A stretch of DNA of 11,345 nucleotides from the NCBI GenBank assembly GCA_002937525.1, contig PTKA01000006.1, positions 1 through 11,345 on the forward strand, in the 5' to 3' direction. The notes below the pieces were generated by a model, which did no database searches, had not been told where the DNA came from, and saw only the letters and a list, made by a program, of their open reading frames with translations. Positions 1-6,993 of this stretch are shown here, piece by piece. The position numbers were made by a program, and so were the translations under genes. The first letter of the stretch is position 1; every line of letters starts with the position of its first letter. This DNA comes from Alphaproteobacteria bacterium MarineAlpha10_Bin3. Its GTDB lineage: Bacteria > Pseudomonadota > Alphaproteobacteria > UBA8366 > GCA-2717185.

Positions 1-984
1 ATCGTCCAGCACGGCTTCCAGACCGTTAAAATCGGTATGCATATGATATGCCAGAACCGGCAGCATCTGCGCCGCGCCGAAGCCGAACACCGGCTGATTC
101 GCCCCGTCCAGCAATGCCGCCGCCTGTTCGAGCTGAAGGCGGAACAGTTTCAGCCGCGCGGCCACCAGTGCCGGCGTCGGTCCGGCCGCGCAAGCCGGGT
201 CCGCCTTGGCGGCTTTGCGGAACGCCACCAGAAGCGTGCCGCCCCAGTAGCGATAGTTGAAGCGGTGCGTAAGATAGGCCGCGCCGAGCCGGCGCAGCAG
301 GCGGCGAAACGACGCCAGGCTGAAATAATGGATGCGCTGGTGGAAAACCTGGTCGAAGCGGCACAGCCGCAGCAGCGATTCGAAGCCGGGCACCTCGACC
401 ACGAACAGCGCATCGTCGGCCGCCGCATCCAGCAGCCGGCCCAGTTGGGCCGCAATATCGTCGATATGTTCGAAACAATGCGCCGCTACGACAAGGTCCG
501 GCGCGCCGCCGATATCGCCCGAAAAATCGACATCCTCGATGAATTTTCCAACCGTGTTGATCGTGCCGCCGGGCGGCGCCGCGCGGTCCCGCCAGATCGG
601 GTCGATCCCGTGCAGAGATTTGCCCAGCGGTGCTATTTTGTTCAGCAGATAAAGATCGTTACAGCCGATCTCGACGATGCGCTCGAATGTCGCGCCGGCG
701 GCGATTTCGGTGAGAAATTCGGCGAAAAAATCGTTTCCCGCCATGGCGATTGGGCTGGCGGTGCTGCGATGGGCGTAGCTATCGGCGTACACAATGCGTG
801 GATCGACGATATGGCGAAGCTGGCCATGGCCGCATTCATCGCAAATATCGAGCCCCTGGTCGATGCCGCAATGGGCCGGGTCGCGCGCCTCGAAATAAAG
901 CCCGGTCAGCGGCAAGCCCGGCAGTTCCAGGACCGCAACCAGCGCATCGCTACCGCAGACGGAACAGGTTCGCAGGCCCGCCAT
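1..984 (-). CDS. Zinc-finger class I SAM-dependent C-methyltransferase, 3' end cut by window
   Basis: The minus-strand frame is open from ATG at 984 to the window edge, giving 328 residues without a stop. The N-terminus has paired cysteines C7/C10 and C48/C51; the second pair sits in CDECGHGQL, typical of the putative zinc-binding domain that precedes this methyltransferase family. SAM motif I is VEIGCND near residues 104-110. The usual glycine after GCND is leucine here. Residues about 299-328 (VFGFGAAQMLPVLAYHM and on to LDD) match the start of the C-terminal C-methyltransferase domain, of which perhaps 80-90 residues lie outside the window. Relatives methylate carbon atoms of NDP-sugars or other small molecules in the cytoplasm. 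The substrate is unknown here. The gene follows the M81 gene by 21 bases, so co-transcription is likely. No convincing ribosome site precedes the ATG, and a TTG at 996 is an alternative start. The start is placed by the early CxxC. Confidence 0.88.
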   Translation of the reverse strand, partial: MAGLRTCSVCGSDALVAVLELPGLPLTGLYFEARDPAHCGIDQGLDICDECGHGQLRHIVDPRIVYADSYAHRSTASPIAMAGNDFFAEFLTEIAAGATFERIVEIGCNDLYLLNKIAPLGKSLHGIDPIWRDRAAPPGGTINTVGKFIEDVDFSGDIGGAPDLVVAAHCFEHIDDIAAQLGRLLDAAADDALFVVEVPGFESLLRLCRFDQVFHQRIHYFSLASFRRLLRRLGAAYLTHRFNYRYWGGTLLVAFRKAAKADPACAAGPTPALVAARLKLFRLQLEQAAALLDGANQPVFGFGAAQMLPVLAYHMHTDFNGLEAVLDD

Positions 985-1005
985 TAGAGAATGCAACTGG
1001 CGATT

Positions 1006-2505
1006 TCAACGCTCCTCGGTGTGATTCGGGTCGTTGATGAGATCGAGCGGATAGATCGGCCGGCGCACATTCTTGAACGTCAATTGATCGTAGTCCGAGG
1101 TGCAGACCCCGGTGCCGGCGCATTCGATCACCTGGCTGGCGATAGGGCCGAACCCGGCGCGGTAATGCACCCGGCTTTTCAGCATCAGATATTTCTTGGC
1201 CGCCGGATCGATGCCCAGGCTGAGGAAGCAGGCAAGGTCGTTGGGTTCGCTCTGACGCGAGATGACGACGATCTCCACCGCGCCGGTATCGAGGACGACG
1301 GTTGGCCCCAGATCCATCAGCAGCCCCTTCGACGCCGGGCCCCGGTTGCGGTACTGGCCAAGCGATATCGTCTTGACCATGCCGCTCACTTCGCGCGGTT
1401 CGCCGCGCCGACCGATCGAAGGCATGTCCATTTTGCCGCCAAGCATCACGGTCACGCGGGCGCCGACCCCGGCCGCGATCATGGTTTGCACGCAATCGGG
1501 ATCGAAAATCGCGAAGGCCGCGACATTTTCCAGTCTGGCATCGAAAATCGCGCCCAGCACGGTCATCGTGTCCATCGTGCCGCCGGACGCCGCATTGTCG
1601 TAATGATCGAGCAGGATCACCGGACCGCTGGTGGCCGATTTGGCGCGGGATATCGATTCCGCCAGCGGTTCGATCCGGTAGACCCAGGCGGCCCGGTCGC
1701 GCCACGCCGCATCGAGCAATTCGTCGCAAAGCCTGCGCGCAGCACCTGGATCGTCGTCGGTGACGACGACCGCGCTCAAGCCCGCATTGCGGATATCGGC
1801 ATGGGGAAACCCGACGAACAAGGTCGCGATCATCGCCTCGCCTTGTTCCATTTCCCTGGCCCGCGCCTGCAGTTCGGAATTGGGGAAATCATCGGTGCCC
1901 TGGCGCATGACATGGGGCAGCATCGGCCGGTTGCCCCAGGCGATGGTCGGCGTCGCCGCGCCGTTGAGGACCTTGATCAAGGCTTCGCCGGCGCGCATGC
2001 CCGATTGGTAATTATCGATATGAGGATAGGTCTGATAGCCGGCCAAAGTAGTCACGTTTTCGACGATTGCCGGGTATAGATTGGTGTGCATGTCGAGCGT
2101 GACCGCGATCGGCACATCCGGGTCGATGGCGCGAATCCTGGCCAGTAGCGCGCCTTCGCCATCCTCCAGGCTCTGCGTCACCATGGCGCCATGCAGATCC
2201 AGCATGATGGCGTCGCAGCCGTCTGCAACCGCCTCGCAGATCGCGTCGCAGATCGCCTCGTAGGCGTCATCGTGGACCGGCGCGCTCGGCGTCGCCTGGG
2301 CGGCGATCGGGGTGACGATCCGGTAGCCTTCGCGTTCGGCCAGGTCGATATAGGCGCCCATCGCCGATCCCGTGCCCTTGAACGCCGCATAGGCGGCATC
2401 GCCGCGCGGCGGCAGCGGGGTCCCGCGGGCGAAGCGCGAAAGCGGCGTCGGCACCGGCGAAAAGGTGTTGGTTTCGTGCTTCATCATCGCGATGACGACG
2501 CGCAT
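1006..2505 (-). CDS. M81 family (MlrC-like) zinc metallopeptidase
   Basis: This 499-residue protein has the features of the M81/MlrC family, named for microcystinase C, which cleaves linearised microcystin peptides. Most members have unknown amide or peptide substrates. The N-terminus reads MKHETNTFSP (residues 8-17). LDLHGAMV is at 102-109, LDMHTNL at 137-143 and YQTYPHID at 157-164. D138, H140 and H162 have the D-x-H-x21-H spacing that I recall for the zinc ligands of MlrC. Length is normal for the family and no signal peptide is visible, so a cytoplasmic enzyme is likely. I chose ATG 2505 because family members begin directly with this first strand. ATG 2532 is an alternative: it forms a TGATG overlap with the preceding stop and would add nine residues (PPRAGDPA after Met). 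The gene sits mid-operon and is divergent from a complete amino-acid type ABC importer, which fits hydrolysis of an imported amide or peptide (inference). Confidence 0.9.
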   Translation of the reverse strand: MRVVIAMMKHETNTFSPVPTPLSRFARGTPLPPRGDAAYAAFKGTGSAMGAYIDLAEREGYRIVTPIAAQATPSAPVHDDAYEAICDAICEAVADGCDAIMLDLHGAMVTQSLEDGEGALLARIRAIDPDVPIAVTLDMHTNLYPAIVENVTTLAGYQTYPHIDNYQSGMRAGEALIKVLNGAATPTIAWGNRPMLPHVMRQGTDDFPNSELQARAREMEQGEAMIATLFVGFPHADIRNAGLSAVVVTDDDPGAARRLCDELLDAAWRDRAAWVYRIEPLAESISRAKSATSGPVILLDHYDNAASGGTMDTMTVLGAIFDARLENVAAFAIFDPDCVQTMIAAGVGARVTVMLGGKMDMPSIGRRGEPREVSGMVKTISLGQYRNRGPASKGLLMDLGPTVVLDTGAVEIVVISRQSEPNDLACFLSLGIDPAAKKYLMLKSRVHYRAGFGPIASQVIECAGTGVCTSDYDQLTFKNVRRPIYPLDLINDPNHTEER

Positions 2506-2531
2506 GGCAGGGTCCCCGGCCCGTGGCGGCA

Positions 2532-2855
2532 TCAAGAATCGCCGATTTTGACATAGCCGCGTTCGATGGCGTGGCGCAACGCTTCGAAGGCGTTGCGCGC
2601 TTCCTCATAGGTCTGCCGCTGCAGGCGCATATCGGCAACCTCGTCGTCATTGATCGGGTCGCCGCCGGCTTTCTCGGCGAATTTGAACGCTGCTTCCAGG
2701 TAGCGGGCGCGCAGGCGGGCGACCGAAACCGCAAACGGCAACAGGTTCTCCGCCGTGATCGGCGGGATACGTTCATGGATGACTTCGCGGTTGGCTTCGC
2801 GAATGCCCTGCTCGATTTCCAGCAAGAATCGCTGCTGTTTGGCCAATTCATCCAT
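2532..2855 (-). CDS. Conserved-looking hypothetical protein, 107 aa, charged and helical
   Basis: I do not recognise this family. The protein is rich in Glu, Arg, Ala and Lys and looks almost wholly alpha-helical: an N-terminal stretch around residues 1-30, the break IPPITAENLLPF (about 31-42), then long helices containing ARLRARYLEAAFKFAEK and RLQRQTYEEARNAFEALRHAIERGY. It has no signal peptide, membrane segment or cysteine. The start is supported by a good ribosome site (GGAGG) nine bases upstream of ATG 2855 and a promoter-like element just beyond. It is the first gene of the minus-strand operon and ends 26 bases before the chosen M81 start, or overlaps the alternative M81 start as TGATG. 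An accessory or regulatory partner of the M81 enzyme is possible, but nothing in the sequence shows it. Confidence 0.72.
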   Translation of the reverse strand: MDELAKQQRFLLEIEQGIREANREVIHERIPPITAENLLPFAVSVARLRARYLEAAFKFAEKAGGDPINDDEVADMRLQRQTYEEARNAFEALRHAIERGYVKIGDS

Positions 2856-2894
2856 CGTTGCGGACCTCCAGGCGTCGTCATTGCAGGGTGACCG

Positions 2895-2923
2895 AATATA
2901 GGCCGCGCCGCGTCATTGAACAA
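2895..2923 (-). promoter_or_regulatory. Candidate sigma-70 promoter for the hypothetical/M81/methyltransferase operon
   Basis: On the minus strand, TTGTTC (2923-2918) is followed by a 17-base spacer and TATATT (2900-2895), which matches TATAAT at five of six positions. The -35 box matches only its first three bases. Initiation near 2888 would give a leader of about 33 bases to ATG 2855. This is a motif match only. Confidence 0.4.
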
Positions 2924-3031
2924 CCAAGGCCGCCGCCCAAGACTTTACCGGCCGACTATGAAGGCCATGGCGATTCGGCATGGATTCTACCGATTCAGAT
3001 ACATTTACAATCGATACTAAAACTTGCTTTA

Positions 3032-3048
3032 CATATTTGAAGAATATG
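3032..3048. promoter_or_regulatory. Palindromic operator-like site CATATT-N5-AATATG
   Basis: CATATT (3032-3037) and AATATG (3043-3048) form a perfect inverted repeat around TGAAG. The site contains the T-N11-A arrangement (T3034, A3046) known from LysR-type regulator boxes and overlaps a TATGAT hexamer. It lies about 120 bases before the binding-protein gene in a divergent gap, a normal place for an operator. The regulator is not in the window, so the assignment rests on symmetry and position. Confidence 0.4.
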
Positions 3049-3059
3049 ATCTAACACCC

Positions 3060-3170
3060 ATGCCTTTAGATAGAGACGATTTGGCAAAGGCAATGAAGAA
3101 CAACGGCCTGGATAACGCAAATATGCGGTCCGGCGAATTCAAATTCGATAACAGGGAGGAATTAAGATGA
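3060..3170 (+). CDS. Possible 36-residue leader peptide overlapping the binding-protein start
   Basis: A short frame from ATG 3060 encodes 36 residues (MPLDRDDLAKAMKNNG at the start, FDNREELR at the end). It stops at TGA 3168-3170, overlapping the ATG of the substrate-binding protein gene as ATGA. In-frame TTG 3024 would extend it to 48 residues. No good ribosome site precedes ATG 3060. The sequence is hydrophilic and charged, with no run of amino-acid codons suggestive of attenuation, and I recognise no homologue. It may be a translationally coupled leader, or a chance frame in the 5' untranslated region. Confidence 0.22.
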   Translation: MPLDRDDLAKAMKNNGLDNANMRSGEFKFDNREELR

Positions 3171-4405
3171 AAAAAGCATTAGTTTCGGTGGCCGCCGTCG
3201 CGGTAGCCATCGCGTTCTCGGGATCCGCCGCAATAGCGGCGAAGTGCCCGATCAAGATCGGCGGGCTGGCGCCGCTTTCGGCGCCCGGCGCGGTTGGCGG
3301 CGGAGAAGCCATGCGCGACGCCATGCTGTTTGCCGAACGCGACATCAATGCGGCAGGCGGCGTTCTGGGCTGCAAGGTCAAAGTGGTGATCGCCGACACC
3401 GAAGGCTTGCCGGAAAAGGCGTCGGCCATCATGGAAAAGCTGATCACGCAGGATGGCGTCGTCGCCATCGGCGGCGGGTATCATAGTTCCGTTGGCGTCG
3501 CTGCAAAGGATGTGTCGAACGCGCGCGGCATTCCCACCGTCTTCGCCGAAACCTGGAATGACACGATTACCGGCGACAAGCAGCAATATATCTTTCGCAT
3601 CGCCCCGTTGAGTTCCTGGGCGTCCGCCACCTTGTGGAAGGCCGCTCTGCGGGTTCCCAATGTGAAAAAGGTCGCGATTGTCACCGAAAACACCGATTAC
3701 GGCATTCCGGCCGCCGAAGAAACCTCCAAGGGGCTGGCCAAGAACGGGGTCAAGTCGGTGATCTTCGGTGTCGATATCGGCACCCAGGATTTTTCCGGCA
3801 TCATCCAGCGTGTCAAGGCGGAAAAACCCGACTACATCATCGTCCTGAATACCGGCGAAGCGGGATATAACTTTGCCCAGCAGGCTGCCGACGCCGGCAT
3901 CGGCCCGCAGGGCATTCCCTTTCAAGCCGGCCAGGTGGCCCTGGAAAGCAAAGCCTGGTGGCAGAACGTACCCGACGGCAATTATGCCTTCGTGCAGCGC
4001 ATCGGCACGCCGGTTTCGACCTGGAACGCCAAAGCCAAGAAGCTGAACGAAGACTACAAAGCCAAGACCGGCAAAGGCGCGATCGAGAGTTATGCGCTGG
4101 AAGCCTATGATTCGATTTCGATTCTTGCCCAGGCCATCAACGAGGCCAAATCCACCGACGGCGCCAAGATCGTCATTGCGCTTGAAAATATTTCCCATGA
4201 CGGCACGCTTGGGCGGATTTACTTCCCCTATGGCTCCAAGAAAGATCCCAGTGTCGATGGCAAGGGGGATGAATGGTGGCACCAGTGGCCCGATCCCGCC
4301 ATGACCATGATTCAATACCAAAAAGAAGGCGAGCTATCGACCGAATCCGTCATCATCTGGCCCGACAAGTACAAGACCGGCCCCGCGATCTACGTCAAAA
4401 AATAA
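3167..4405 (+). CDS. ABC transporter substrate-binding protein, branched-chain amino acid (LivJ/K) type
   Basis: This 412-residue periplasmic binding protein delivers a ligand to the permease complex encoded just downstream. A Sec signal peptide is clear: MKK, a hydrophobic core, then cleavage probably at AIA|AK near residues 24-25. The mature start KCPIKIGGLAPLSAPGAVGG is the characteristic first strand of the type I periplasmic fold (Peripla_BP_6 group). DINAAGGVLG (59-68) and the later AYDSISILAQAINEA are also family hallmarks. C27 and C69 could form a disulfide. The cysteine after the signal is not in a lipobox, so a soluble protein is likely. A strong ribosome site (AGGGAGGA, ending 3160) fixes ATG 3167. 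Family members bind branched-chain or other amino acids, amides, urea or aromatic acids; the residues seen do not settle which. The tryptophan-rich segment DEWWHQWPDP near residues 366-375 is distinctive. A hairpin after the stop may raise its expression over the permeases. Confidence 0.93.
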   Translation: MKKALVSVAAVAVAIAFSGSAAIAAKCPIKIGGLAPLSAPGAVGGGEAMRDAMLFAERDINAAGGVLGCKVKVVIADTEGLPEKASAIMEKLITQDGVVAIGGGYHSSVGVAAKDVSNARGIPTVFAETWNDTITGDKQQYIFRIAPLSSWASATLWKAALRVPNVKKVAIVTENTDYGIPAAEETSKGLAKNGVKSVIFGVDIGTQDFSGIIQRVKAEKPDYIIVLNTGEAGYNFAQQAADAGIGPQGIPFQAGQVALESKAWWQNVPDGNYAFVQRIGTPVSTWNAKAKKLNEDYKAKTGKGAIESYALEAYDSISILAQAINEAKSTDGAKIVIALENISHDGTLGRIYFPYGSKKDPSVDGKGDEWWHQWPDPAMTMIQYQKEGELSTESVIIWPDKYKTGPAIYVKK

Positions 4406-4430
4406 TCCGGTCGCAACCAAGAATGCGGGA

Positions 4431-4468
4431 TGCCGGCGGCGGTTAAGCAATCTTTGCCGCCGCCGGCA
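4431..4468 (+). terminator. Strong intercistronic hairpin with T-rich tail after the binding-protein gene
   Basis: TGCCGGCGGCGG (4431-4442) and CCGCCGCCGGCA (4457-4468) form a perfect 12-base-pair GC stem with a 14-base loop. Eight bases later comes T-rich sequence (GTTCTTTTATTTTATT and onward). It lies 26 bases after the binding-protein stop and before the permease GTG. It may be a leaky terminator, or a 3' stabiliser like the hairpins between binding-protein and permease genes in other importers. The offset T-tract makes full termination uncertain. Confidence 0.7.
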
Positions 4469-4525
4469 GACCTCGTTCTTTTATTTTATTCAATTTTCTT
4501 TCCGCAATGCCAACGAGGGTATGAG

Positions 4526-5794
4526 GTGGAATTTCCCGTCTTTTTTTGGGCAGCGCTTGGCTGGATGATGTTCTGGGGCGTTTTGGGCAGCATCGCGACC
4601 CGCTATGTTTATCTCCACAAGGATCTCGACACGTCCAGCACAAGGCTGCTCGGTTCCATGATGGGGGCGGCGACGGGCCCGATCGGGCTGGTGCCGCTAT
4701 GGATCAAAACGCCGGAAATCACCACGCGGCTGATTATCTTTGCGACGCTTGGCACGCTCGGCGTATTCATGACCGCCTTTGCATTGGCCGACCCTGGAAA
4801 TCTTTGCGTCACCAACGGTTCGTTCGTTGCCTCGCAAATTTCCAATGGGGTGATAATCGGCATCATATATGGGTTTATGGCGCTTGGCCTGACCTTGATA
4901 TTCTCGATTCTGGGCGTGGTCAGTTTCGCCCATGGCGAGTTCTACATGATCGGCGGCATGGTCACCTATTTCATGACCACCGTCCTGTTTCCGGAAGTTA
5001 CGCCGATAGTCGGCATCGCCGCCGCGTGCATTCTCACCTTCATGCTGGGGGCGCTGTTCGAGCGGCTGTTCTTGACCCCGATGTATGATGGCAGAGTCGA
5101 CCGCCCGGTCGAATACGGCATCCTCATCACCTTCGGGCTGGCCTTTACGTTGCAGTATTTCGTTCAGGCCACGGTCGGCGCCAACCCGGTCAAGGCCAAG
5201 CGGTTTTTCGATTTTCCCCGGCTGCGCCTGCCCTCGGCCGAAGACCCGTGGCTGATCAAGACCAGCCGCGGCAATATGGAGCTGTTCGAAACCATCTCGA
5301 TTTCCAACCCGCGCTTCACGGCGGCGGTGATGTGCATCCTGGTATTTATCGCGCTGATGTATTTTCTGCGCCACACCTGGACCGGCAAGGCTTTGCGCGC
5401 GGTCAGCCAGGACCGGCAGGCGGCGGCGATCGCCGGTATCAACCCGGACCGGATGAACATGCTGGCCTTCGCGCTGGGCAGCATGATCGCCGCCCTGGCC
5501 GGGGCGATGCTGGTGCAGGCGTTTTCATGGCTGCCGCAAGTCGGCGCGATCCCGGCGTTGCGGTCCTTCGTCATCGTCGTCCTGGGTGGCCTCGGATCGA
5601 TTCCCGGCGCGTTCCTTGGCGGCATCATCGTCGGCCTGGTCGAGGCGGCGGGGACCGGCTGTATCCCCGACCCGCAGAAGGCGGCGTCCTACATACCCGC
5701 CTATGGCATGATCGTCCTGACGCTGACCTTGCTGCTGCGGCCGACCGGCCTGCTGGGACGGAAATTCGCCAGCGGCACGCACGGCAAGTTCTGA
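4526..5794 (+). CDS. livH: Branched-chain amino acid type ABC permease (LivH family) with N-terminal membrane extension
   Basis: This inner-membrane permease would pair with LivM to form the channel. From GTG 4526 it has 422 residues, against roughly 290-310 for ordinary LivH. The LivH core starts near residue 103 with GIIYGFMALGLTLIFSILG and SFAHGEFYMIGG. The cytoplasmic loop that contacts the ATPases is TGKALRAVSQDRQAAAIAGINPDRM (about 286-309), and LRPTGLLG (404-411) is the usual end. Residues 1-100 are extra, with about three hydrophobic segments (FPVFFWAALGWMMFWGVLG, LLGSMMGAATGPIGLVPLW and LIIFATLGTLGVFMTAFAL). The frame is open back to ATG 4430, but that would translate the GC hairpin. 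GTG 4526 follows GAGGG by about six bases and starts at the first hydrophobic segment. An insertion near 215-260 is also somewhat long. The stop overlaps the next start as TGATG. Confidence 0.9.
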   Translation: MEFPVFFWAALGWMMFWGVLGSIATRYVYLHKDLDTSSTRLLGSMMGAATGPIGLVPLWIKTPEITTRLIIFATLGTLGVFMTAFALADPGNLCVTNGSFVASQISNGVIIGIIYGFMALGLTLIFSILGVVSFAHGEFYMIGGMVTYFMTTVLFPEVTPIVGIAAACILTFMLGALFERLFLTPMYDGRVDRPVEYGILITFGLAFTLQYFVQATVGANPVKAKRFFDFPRLRLPSAEDPWLIKTSRGNMELFETISISNPRFTAAVMCILVFIALMYFLRHTWTGKALRAVSQDRQAAAIAGINPDRMNMLAFALGSMIAALAGAMLVQAFSWLPQVGAIPALRSFVIVVLGGLGSIPGAFLGGIIVGLVEAAGTGCIPDPQKAASYIPAYGMIVLTLTLLLRPTGLLGRKFASGTHGKF

Positions 5795-6993
5795 TGAACA
5801 AGAAAAACATCCCGCAAATGGCCGGCGCGGCCCTGATCGCGGCCTTCGCGATCTTCCCGTTCGTCTACAGCGCCAATGACTACCCCTATATCATGCATAT
5901 CCTGATAACCGGGTTCTTCTACGCGATTCTGGCGTCAAGCTGGTCGATGCTGGCCGGATATGCCGGACAGTTCTCATTCGGCCATATGGGCTTCATGGGG
6001 ATCGGTGCCTACACGACCGCGCTGTTCAGCCATTACCTCTACCTCACGCCGGTGCCAACCAACCTTTGCACCGAGTTCCCGATTGGCGATATGTATCTGA
6101 TCATCCTCGATCCGATCGGCATCACCTCCTCCACCTTGACCCAGGACTGTTTGCGTCAGGCGCTCGACATCTGGGACGGCAGCGTTCAGGTCACGCCGAT
6201 GCCGGTCTGGCTCGGCATCGCGCTGGGCACGATGATGGGCGGTATCTTCGGGCTTCTGATCGGGCTTCTGGTGCTGCCGCTGCGCGCCGCCTATCTGGCG
6301 TTGTTCACACTGGGGTTCTCGGAAATTCTGCGCGCCACCGTCAGCGCCGAAATTGCGGTGACGCGGGGCCAGGCCGGTATCGAGCTGCCATATTTATTCG
6401 ATAATGGCATCACCCTGTTCGGCCACCAATTCGACAAAACCGACAAGCTGCCGCCCTATTTTGCGATGTTTTTCTTGCTGCTGGCCTGTCTCGGCATCCT
6501 GACCTGGCTGGCCAAGTCCAAATTCGGGCTGTTCGTGCGGGCGCTGCGCGAAGACGAGGACGCAGCGGCCGCATTGGGGGTCAACACGGTCCGCTACAAG
6601 GTTCTGGTCTTCGTCATCACCTCGATGATGGCGGCCGCCGCCGGGGCGATGATGGCGCATTACATCCGGATCATTTCACCGAACAATCTGATCATCCTGC
6701 AAATGAGCCTGGTGGTCGCCATGGCGGTCATCGGCGGGGTCGAGCATTTCGTCGCCGCCGCGCTCGGCGCCATCCTGCTGGAATATATGCTGGAATATCT
6801 GCGCAACAGTTTCGAGATCGGGCCCATCGTTGTCGATATGACGACATGGCGTCTGGTCGTGTTCGGCATCCTGTTGATGCTGACCTTGCGGTTCTCGCCC
6901 AAGGGTCTGCTGGTGCCAATGATCGACTATTTCAAGCGCGGCCATGTTCGCAAGGAAACCATGGCCAAACGCAACGCAGAGAACACGCCATGA
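5794..6993 (+). CDS. livM: Branched-chain amino acid type ABC permease (LivM family)
   Basis: This is the second inner-membrane permease, 399 residues with several hydrophobic helices. The LivM signature GYAGQFSFGHMGFMGIGAY is at 55-73. AAYLALFTLGFSEILR (165-180) and FGLFVRALREDEDAAAALGV (244-263, the ATPase-contacting loop) follow, and LRFSPKGLL is at 365-373. Family members are often 300-350 residues. The extra length is mainly a hydrophilic loop at about 84-137, placed by analogy outside the membrane, carrying C92 and C119. ATG 5794 overlaps the LivH stop (TGATG). The frame runs open further upstream, but inside LivH in another frame, so that part is not coding. The C-terminus is a basic/acidic tail that overlaps LivG by ATGA. 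Confidence in the family is high. The ligand is unknown. Confidence 0.94.
   Translation: MNKKNIPQMAGAALIAAFAIFPFVYSANDYPYIMHILITGFFYAILASSWSMLAGYAGQFSFGHMGFMGIGAYTTALFSHYLYLTPVPTNLCTEFPIGDMYLIILDPIGITSSTLTQDCLRQALDIWDGSVQVTPMPVWLGIALGTMMGGIFGLLIGLLVLPLRAAYLALFTLGFSEILRATVSAEIAVTRGQAGIELPYLFDNGITLFGHQFDKTDKLPPYFAMFFLLLACLGILTWLAKSKFGLFVRALREDEDAAAALGVNTVRYKVLVFVITSMMAAAAGAMMAHYIRIISPNNLIILQMSLVVAMAVIGGVEHFVAAALGAILLEYMLEYLRNSFEIGPIVVDMTTWRLVVFGILLMLTLRFSPKGLLVPMIDYFKRGHVRKETMAKRNAENTP

Larger units (their letters stand above)
2856..3166. other. Divergent intergenic control region
   Basis: This is the only gap over 300 bases. The left part is GC-rich and holds the candidate minus-strand promoter. 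From about 2970 the composition becomes AT-rich, unlike the surrounding genes. This part contains three GATTC repeats (2972, 2983, 2992), two TTTACA hexamers (3004-3009 and 3028-3033), a TATGAT hexamer (3045-3050) and the palindrome at 3032-3048. A short ORF overlaps the transporter start. No regulator gene is present in or beside it. The TTTACA boxes resemble TTGACA, but neither has a well-spaced strong -10, so the transporter start site is not assigned. Confidence 0.6.

Noticed and set aside
37..987. 316-residue plus-strand frame opposite the methyltransferase
   Set aside because: Its translation is Arg/Ala/Gln-rich and shows no fold or motif. The minus strand encodes a recognisable zinc and SAM domain protein over the same bases.
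991..2079. 362-residue plus-strand frame opposite the M81 gene
   Set aside because: It is an antisense shadow in GC-rich DNA. The M81 motifs lie on the minus strand and no motif is seen in this translation.
2858..3040. 60-residue plus-strand frame in the divergent gap
   Set aside because: It has no ribosome site and a composition shift midway, and it overlaps promoter-like sequence. It looks non-coding.
3179..4321. 380-residue minus-strand frame opposite the binding-protein gene
   Set aside because: The plus strand has a signal peptide, a strong ribosome site and family motifs. The antisense translation has none.
5248..5793. N-terminal extension of LivM inside livH
   Set aside because: It lies in another frame of livH with an Arg/Gly/Pro-rich translation. 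LivM has a TGATG-coupled start at 5794.
6846..6989. N-terminal extension of LivG inside livM
   Set aside because: LivG homologues begin near MTNLVVHDL, and ATG 6990 overlaps the LivM stop as ATGA. The upstream part is livM in another frame.
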